NCBI RefSeq assembly: GCF_029784165.1
Contig: NC_073696.1
Coordinates: forward strand, 178,739,825-178,803,824
Length of the DNA stretch: 64,000 nucleotides
Direction of reading: 5' to 3'
From: Wyeomyia smithii
Lineage: Eukaryota; Arthropoda; Insecta; Diptera; Culicidae
Below, in pieces: positions 57,792-64,000 of the stretch. The position numbers and the translations under genes are program-made. Every line of letters begins with the position of its first letter. The first letter of the stretch is position 1. The notes below the pieces were generated by a model that was given only the letters and a program-made list of their open reading frames with translations, did no database searches and had not been told where the DNA came from.

Positions 57792-60092
57792 GGATCCAAC
57801 CGAATGGAGAGCTTTGCTCTCAAATTGACCACGTTCTGATTGATGGACGGCACTTTTCAGACGTTACAGACGTGAGGTCGTTCAAAGGACCGAACGTTGA
57901 CTCGGATCACTATCTCGTAGTAGCCAAAATCCGCGCCCGGCTGTCCAACGTGCTGAAATCCAAGGCAACGAGGAGGATGCAGTTGAACATCTAGTGGCTA
58001 TCAACTGAAGGAGCAGCTGCAGAGTACTCGCAGAAAGTTGATGAACGGATTGAGGAAAGAGCTGAAGGGAACCTGAATGAACAGTGGAAGCACATCCACA
58101 GTTCGATCGGCACTACAGCGCGAGAAGTGTTGGGTACAACTGCGGCAGCTGCGCCCAATGAGTGGTTTGACGCTGAGTGCCAGCGATTGACGGAAGAGAA
58201 GAACCGCGCCAGGGGTCATATGTTGGCCACTGCTGTGACTCGTCAGAGCATGGGTAGATATCGAGATGCAAGAGCCGCTGAAAAGAGACTCCACCGCCGG
58301 AAGAAACGACAGCATTGGGAGCGTATTCTTGCGGAGGCGGAAGGATGCTTCTCCAGGCACGATGCGAGGAGCTTCTACAAGAAGGTCAACGGAATCAGGA
58401 ATCGAAACGTGTCAGCCTCTTTCATGTGCAACGATAGGGAGGGGAACCTGATAACCGATAAAACAGAGGTGGCCAGGCGTTGGAAGGAACACTTCAGTGT
58501 GCTGTTGAACGGTGAGGGAAACAGTGGAGTCGAAAGGAGCAGGATGACTATTGAGAATGATGGTCAAGCTGTGGACCCACCATCTATGGACGAGGTGAAG
58601 AAAGTAGTGAAAGAGCCGAGAAACTGCAAGGCAGCCGGGAAGGACGGCATTCCCGCCGAACTCTTCAAAGTCGGGAGCGAACAGCTGTACCGTGCCATCC
58701 ATCGGATCATGCTGAGAGTGTGGTCTGATGAAGAATTGCCCTCGGACTGATTGGAGGGTCTCATATGCCCGATCTACAAAAAAGGCCATCGCCTGGACTG
58801 TAGCAATTATCGGGGAATAACTCTTCTCAATACCGTGTACAAAATTCTCTCCCGCATCCTGTTCCACAGACTGAGTCCGTTGCAGGAGACCTTTGTTGGC
58901 GAGTACCAATGCGGTTTTCGAGGGGGACGCTCCACGACGGACCAAATGTTTACCTTGCGACAAATCCTCCATAAATTTCGAGAACTTGCAGACGCACCAT
59001 CTGTTCATAGACTTCAGGGCAGCGTACGATTCAGTCAAGAGAAATGAGTTATGGCAGATTATGGTTGAACATGGCTTCCCAACAAAGCTGATTAGGCTGA
59101 TACGTGCCACCCTTGAAGGTTCTACGTCAAGCGTCAGGATAGCCGGTGAGATATCGGACTCGTTCGTGATGTTAGATGGCTTGAAGCAGGGTGACGGGCT
59201 GTCGAACTCATTGTTCAACATCGCATTGGAAGGTGCTATACGGAGGGCTGGTGTGCAGAGAAGCGGCACCATCATTACGAAGTCGCACATGATTCTCGGT
59301 TTTGCTGACGATATCGACATCATTGGTATCAACCGTAGAGCTGTGGAAGAGGCCTTCGGACCTCTAAGGAGGGAAGCTGCGAGATTAGGGCTTGTCATAA
59401 ACTCTGCCAGAACGAAATACATGGTGGCTGGCAGTCCGTTGTCCGTCGGAGGTTGGTGCTGCGGTGGTGCTAGATGGGGAAACATTTGAAGTAGTCGACG
59501 AATTTATTTACCTGGGAACATTAGTGACATGTGACAACGAGGTTAGCCGTGAGATAAAGAGGCGGATAGCAGCTGCAAACAGGGCCTTTTACGGACTACG
59601 TAACCAGCTAAGGTCCCGCAGTCTGCAAATCCGTACTAAACTTGCACTCTATAAATCACTGATTCTTCCGGTGGCTCTCTACGGCCATGAATCATGGACG
59701 CTGAAAGAGGCTGATCGGCGAGCTCTTGGTGTTTTTGAGCGTAGGATTTTGCGTTCAATCCTTGGCGGCAAACTAGAAAATGGTGTTTGGCGCAGACGCA
59801 TGAACCATGAAGTGTACCAGGCATACAAATCGGCGGATATAGTCAAGCGAATTAAACACGGCAGGCTTCAGTGGGCTGGGCATGTAGCGAGAATGCCGAA
59901 AGCGTCAAGCGAAGGCTATATTTAGCAGGAATCCCGATAGAGGTCGTCGACTTTGGGGGTAGACCCCGCACTCGTTGGATGTGTGCTGTCGACGAGTATG
60001 CACGCGAAATAGGTGTTAGGGGCGATTGGAGGATAGCAGCCCAAGACCGAGGGACATGGCGACGTATTCTGGATTCGGCACTGGATCGATAA
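57778..60092 (+). pseudogene. RTE ORF2: endonuclease end and RT
   Basis: Begins with QIDHVLIDGRHFSDV and DSDHYLVVAK (endonuclease end), a TAG at 57992-57994, then a basic linker, a TGA at 58748-58750 just before LEGLICPIYKKGHRLDC (RT fingers), YQCGFRGGRSTTDQMF, a frame change near 58990-59030, FIDFRAAYDSVKRNELW (motif A), GLKQGDGLSNSLFNIALEGA, GFADDIDIIG (motif C intact), a frame change near 59440-59465, VDEFIYLGTLVTCDNEV, and a last change near 59905-59925 into the RPRTRWMCAVDEYAREIGV tail ending at 60090-60092. Five lesions make it inactive. Confidence 0.88.
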
Positions 60093-60135
60093 TCGGTCTG
60101 TCGCCTCGAAAGTAAAGTAAAGTAAGTAAAGTAAG

Positions 60136-61534
60136 GTAGGGTAAAAAAGAGGCTCGGTATAGTAGAGCAGTAAGCTTGAAATGTAGGGGTAAACTCTCAC
60201 ACACAAGCACGGATATAAATTAAAAAAGGGGATCATTCACTTCAATAGTGATACTGCCAATAATATGAAGTGCGGAGTACAGAAAACACCTGGGCAATAT
60301 CACAATAGATCAAAATGTCTCTGGTCGCAGTGATGAGTCCACATAGAGAAAAAAAAATGCTGGCAAGAAGCAATTGATTTTTTTTTGAGAAATTCGAACG
60401 TGGGTAAACAGTAATAAAGGAAAAATATAGGTATTGATGAAAGTTGTCATTTTGATTCTATCTCCAATGCGTTATCTGAAAATGAAGGTACTCCACGACC
60501 TTTGAGAATTTTGGATTTTCAGAGTGTAGGCGAGAACATTATTGTTTTTGAAGGCCTTGGCTCTATGAAAAAATCCGTAACAAAGACTTTTTAAATCTTG
60601 CTGCGATAACGGGAAGTGGAATAACATGGATACTCTGTTTGCACCTAGTCATAAATTAGAAAGCAATATTTATATCTTACATGAGCATATTGTATCATTC
60701 ATAGAGATAAGTGACTTTTCACCTGCGCACACTAGTAAACGTGTACAGCCATGTAGAGTTGCTTCAACACTTTTTCCTAATTTTGCCGATTACGTTCACC
60801 AGCTACTTTAGATTTCTGGTCACAAATTTAATACATAAAATAATTATTTAACTGAAAAATTTTCCAGCTGTTCAAAACGTAGCATTGCAAACAAAACAGC
60901 GATTTATTTGTGTTTTTCTCAACGGGTGGCACTAACACATTCGTAAATAAATAGGTCTAAACATCTTTGGTAAAGCTTTTCAAAATATCTGCATCTTAAA
61001 TTGTGTTACATGTACACACTGTGGGATCAGACTTTGCTACAATGCTTGGCTCCCGAAAGCTGTAAATGTTTCTTACTTTTCGCAAATCTAGGTTCAACGT
61101 ACAATTTAGTAATATTTTATAAGAAGTGAGGACGGGAGCTTCGGAAGAAAAGGAGCTAAGTAAGCATTGCAGTTTCTTCTAAAATCTGGTTCAAATTTTC
61201 AAGAAAAAGCTAAAGGGTAATTTATTTACACCAGTTAAGACGCACTACGAAGAGTGTAAAGATTATGAAAAGTTGTCCATGATTGTTGATTTCCTTTGAG
61301 AAATAAATAACGATACGAAAAAAGAGGGATAGAGAAGAGGAAAGAGCAGTGAGAGAGAAAAATTATCCAGAAAGTAAAATATCTCATGTCTAAAACATAC
61401 TTTGGTCAAAACTCTACAGTTTAAGCAACCAATAAAAGAACGCATTCAGTATGATTTTGAAAGATTTCTGGGGCTTTCATTTGAAGCATGCGAACATCAA
61501 AATCGGAATAAGCGTTCTGTAAAAAGAGTGTTTT
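60136..61534. other. No gene recognised
   Basis: AT-rich spacer after the RTE tail. No motif or repeat that I can name, except that 61470-61530 resembles 61893-61955 in the neighbouring element. Confidence 0.45.
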
Positions 61535-62134
61535 ACCTTTGTTCTACTAAACTAAGGTTATAAAATCGTTCGAAAAACGCAAAATAGATCCAAAACCCGG
61601 AGGGCCGAACCTTATATACCATTTTTTTTGTTATTTTTCTTTTTTCGGTCGATTTTGGTATACTACACATATAAACAACATATTTACCCATACATACGTA
61701 CAGGCGCACATACACAAACATACATAAACTGTTCAATTCGTCGATCTGAGTAAATTGGTATACAACACATGGCTTTTCGTGACATTACTTTGCCTTAAGA
61801 GGTAAATTTCTTATATAAAAAATACTCTTTGATCAATATTTCAAAATCTAAGCCACTAATCAAAAATCCACTCGGTAGCATTCTGTGGGAGCACAGAAGC
61901 TTTCGTTTGCGTATAAGATCATTAAAATCGGATATTGCGTTTTGTAAGAAAGGTGCGTTAGTATTTTGCGGCACATACATACAGACAACATACATACACA
62001 CACACACACACATACACACGAACAGACATTGCTCAGTTCGTCGAGCTGAGTCGAATGGTATATACGGTTCGGCCCTCCGGATCATGGATCTATTTTCGAC
62101 CGATTTTATAACCTTTGTTTAGTATAACAAAGGT
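61535..62134. mobile_element. TIR element, about 600 bp
   Basis: Inverted ends of about 90 bp: acctttgttctactaaacta from 61535, and the complement of ttgtttagtataacaaaggt ending 62134. Inner matches include the ggagggccgaacc word at about 61600 and its complement near 62072. Two direct copies of ttcgtcgnnctgagtnnat (61737 and 62037) and two acata/cacaca-rich tracts (61675-61730, 61975-62030) lie inside. This combination is familiar from abundant mosquito repeats. An extra 17-bp tandem copy of the tip follows at 62135-62151. Confidence 0.7.
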
Positions 62135-62685
62135 AATAGTATAACAAAGGTAGAAAAGATATAACTTTCAGAATACGAGCTTTTCAAGATAATGAATTTT
62201 ATTTTTTTGGTTGTTAGAAAAAAAGTATATTTTTTTCTAACAAAGTTATTATGTACAATTTTGCTTAAAACGTCACATCGATCAAACAAATCGTTCTGTA
62301 TGTAAAAATATTTGTAATCATCAATATTCTTATTTCATAAACCCTTGTCACATATTAGTTGTGATTCAAAGAAAATTACACTGTGCTACAAATGAAAAAA
62401 AAAATGCAAGAACTTCTGAAGTGACCTAGTGTAGGTTGTAGGTCTTGTTAAGTTTAGCATTCGCTTATACGAGAAATTTTCCAAACACCCCCAAAATCTG
62501 AAGTTATGATCAAAATTTGGTTTTTTGGATCTCAGCGCATATAATATTTTTTACTCAGTCATTTATCAACCGATTTTGAATATTTAAGCAGTTTTAGAAA
62601 AAAGACAAATGAAACTTTCAGAATATATACTGGTTTGTTCTAATATCAATAAAACATGTTAAGTTATATGAGTTTATATCGAAAT

Positions 62686-63064
62686 TTTTAGATTTTTTCA
62701 CGCAAATTTTCAATTTAATTTTAAATTTGCCGTCTATTTTTGTTAGAAACATACCACAAATACACTTTAATTTTGAAAGTGTATTCAATTCAGAGTCGAA
62801 TGAAAGTAGTTTTGTGGAAATCGGTTGATATTTGGTTAAGTTATATACTGCCCATAATCGCATATTTGTAACATTTGCAAATTCTGGTTTTCTTAAAAAA
62901 TATATAACTTAGCCAAATATCAACCGATTTTCACAAAACTACTTTCAATTGATTTGGAATAGAATATACTTTCAAAATTACAGTATATTTGTGGTATGTT
63001 TCTAACAGAAATAGACGGCATATTTAAAATTAAATTGAAAAATCGCGTGCAAAAGTCTTAAAAA
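62686..63064. repeat. Near-palindromic hairpin, 160-bp arms
   Basis: Left arm about 62686-62847, right arm about 62901-63064, loop about 53 bp. The inner ends pair as ggttaagttatata versus tatataacttagcc, the middle as gtagttttgtggaaatcggt versus ccgattttcacaaaactac, and the outer parts around the word agacggca. There is no coding capacity. It fits a foldback MITE or a hairpin-RNA source. Confidence 0.85.
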
Positions 63065-64000
63065 ATTGTTTTAAACTCAAATAATGCTTCCGTAACTGCA
63101 TGAATTCATTTTTTTTGCATTTCAAAATACAATGCCATACACGCAAAATCTCTACTATCTACTTTGACAGCAATAACAAAATATTCTTCCTTTTGTAACC
63201 AATGTTTTGCTTAAAAAATAATAACATTTATTTTCAGTCCAGTGACAACACATACTATCGTACATTTTGCACATGTTACTAATTTCTTCCATCCCCAATT
63301 CATTTGGTGTAAAAAATGCTGAATATTTCAAAACCTTCATACGCTTCTTGAGCTATTTGACATCTGTAAATGACATCTGTACATGACATCTGTACAGTAG
63401 GCTGGGACAAAAAATAAATTCTAGCTTCCATGCATTTTTCGTGTTCCTTATGGGTCCTATAACAATCGTGTAACTTTTCAGATCGATCGGTGTAACTATA
63501 TTTTTGCGCCCGATTTTAAAAGTTTCCATACAATTTAATATGGGAAAATCAACTTTTTCAAAACATGTTCTCTAGAGATGTCCAGTTGGCTCATGAAAAT
63601 ATATCGATACAGGATATTTGTAGAAAATTTTCCTGGGAGAAACTCTTCCGAAGACCGTAGAACGCTTCCATGCTTATAGAAAAAGTTACTCTCCTCAAAC
63701 TGATTGAATGTCTGACGGACAGCTCACCATTGAACTTTACTAGCAATACTGCTGCAGCATGCTACGGAAGATAGTTTATAGGGCCTTGTACATTGACATT
63801 GATGACGTAGAACTTCTAAAACAATGTACTGCAACATGCACGGTGAATTCAATACTTTTGGTAGACATGTTTCGGCTAAAAATACTATCATATGCCATCA
63901 AACAGTCCGTAACACCATATCAAATGGCATTCGTCTGTTGATGAAGATCTACGTCACGACCTAGAACGAGAAACTGCTTGCATATTTTTCGCTACTAATG
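63065..64000. other. No gene recognised
   Basis: AT-rich sequence to the end of the window. It holds only the 13-bp tandem repeat at 63358-63396. Confidence 0.45.
63358..63396. repeat. 13-bp tandem repeat, three units
   Basis: tgacatctgtaaa followed by two copies of tgacatctgtaca. Confidence 0.9.

Larger units (their letters stand above)
57778..60135 (+). mobile_element. RTE-clade LINE (family 1), 3' segment
   Basis: Continuation of the RTE copy cut at 52387: end of the endonuclease, linker, RT, C-terminal domain, and a 3' end of short repeats (aaagtaaagtaaagtaagta, about 60109-60132) characteristic of the RTE clade. It is the best-preserved of the family-1 copies in the window. Confidence 0.88.

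Noticed and set aside
58412..59485. Minus-strand frame of 357 codons
   Set aside because: Opposite the RTE RT (motifs GLKQGD and FADD on the plus strand). It is an antisense shadow.
1..64000. tRNA or rRNA genes, CRISPR arrays, bacterial-type operons, endogenous copies of RNA viruses
   Set aside because: I looked for cloverleaf-type A/B box pairs, regularly spaced repeats and viral polymerase or nucleoprotein motifs, and found none beyond the SINE B box and the errantivirus. Only an eye search was possible.

Overview
This is eukaryotic, AT-rich, non-operonic DNA with no host protein-coding gene that I can recognise. By my own addition roughly 40 of the 64 kb is transposable-element sequence. 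The element mix points to a mosquito (Culicidae, probably a culicine): RTE-clade LINEs ending in short GTAA-type repeats, an I-clade LINE with RNase H, R1-clade LINEs, CR1/L2-like LINE scraps, mariner/Tc1 remnants, a tRNA-derived SINE, TA-flanked MITE-like elements and an env-bearing Ty3/gypsy errantivirus. The species assignment is inference from element types, not from a host gene.

Layout. 1-3.9 kb: nothing recognised. 3.9-5.96 kb: decayed RTE copy (minus) carrying a SINE and a 51-bp tandem duplication. 6.1-7.0 kb: terminal-inverted-repeat element. 7.05-10.0 kb: a long-inverted-repeat (foldback) element whose left arm was hit twice, once by a mariner-like element and once by a Tc1-like element. 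10.0-11.2 kb: CR1/L2-like RT fragment. 11.8-14.3 kb: non-autonomous TIR element with internal direct repeats. 18.8-21.6 kb: old R1-clade copy. 22.73-28.45 kb: full-length I-clade LINE with a target duplication and poly(A); its ORF2 has a single stop, its ORF1 has three lesions. 31.1 kb: small MITE. 31.65-35.1 kb: two truncated RTE copies of different families, 5' side to 5' side. 37.3-40.6 kb: three more LINE fragments. 44.05-50.89 kb: complete errantivirus (LTR-gag-pol-env-LTR, minus strand) with LTRs differing at one site. 51.2-60.1 kb: RTE copy split by a 5.4-kb R1-clade LINE with a perfect 14-bp target duplication. 61.5-63.1 kb: a 600-bp TIR element and a near-palindromic hairpin.

How the parts work together: they are parasites, not a pathway. 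The retroelements encode the usual sets (Gag/PR/RT/RNase H/IN/Env; or nucleic-acid-binding ORF1 plus EN-RT ORF2), and every one shows at least one lesion. The most informative signals are the nesting order with readable target duplications, the young but defective errantivirus with a retrovirus-type slippery heptamer, and the bias of coding-capable elements to the minus strand, which would suit a plus-strand piRNA-cluster transcript (hypothesis only).
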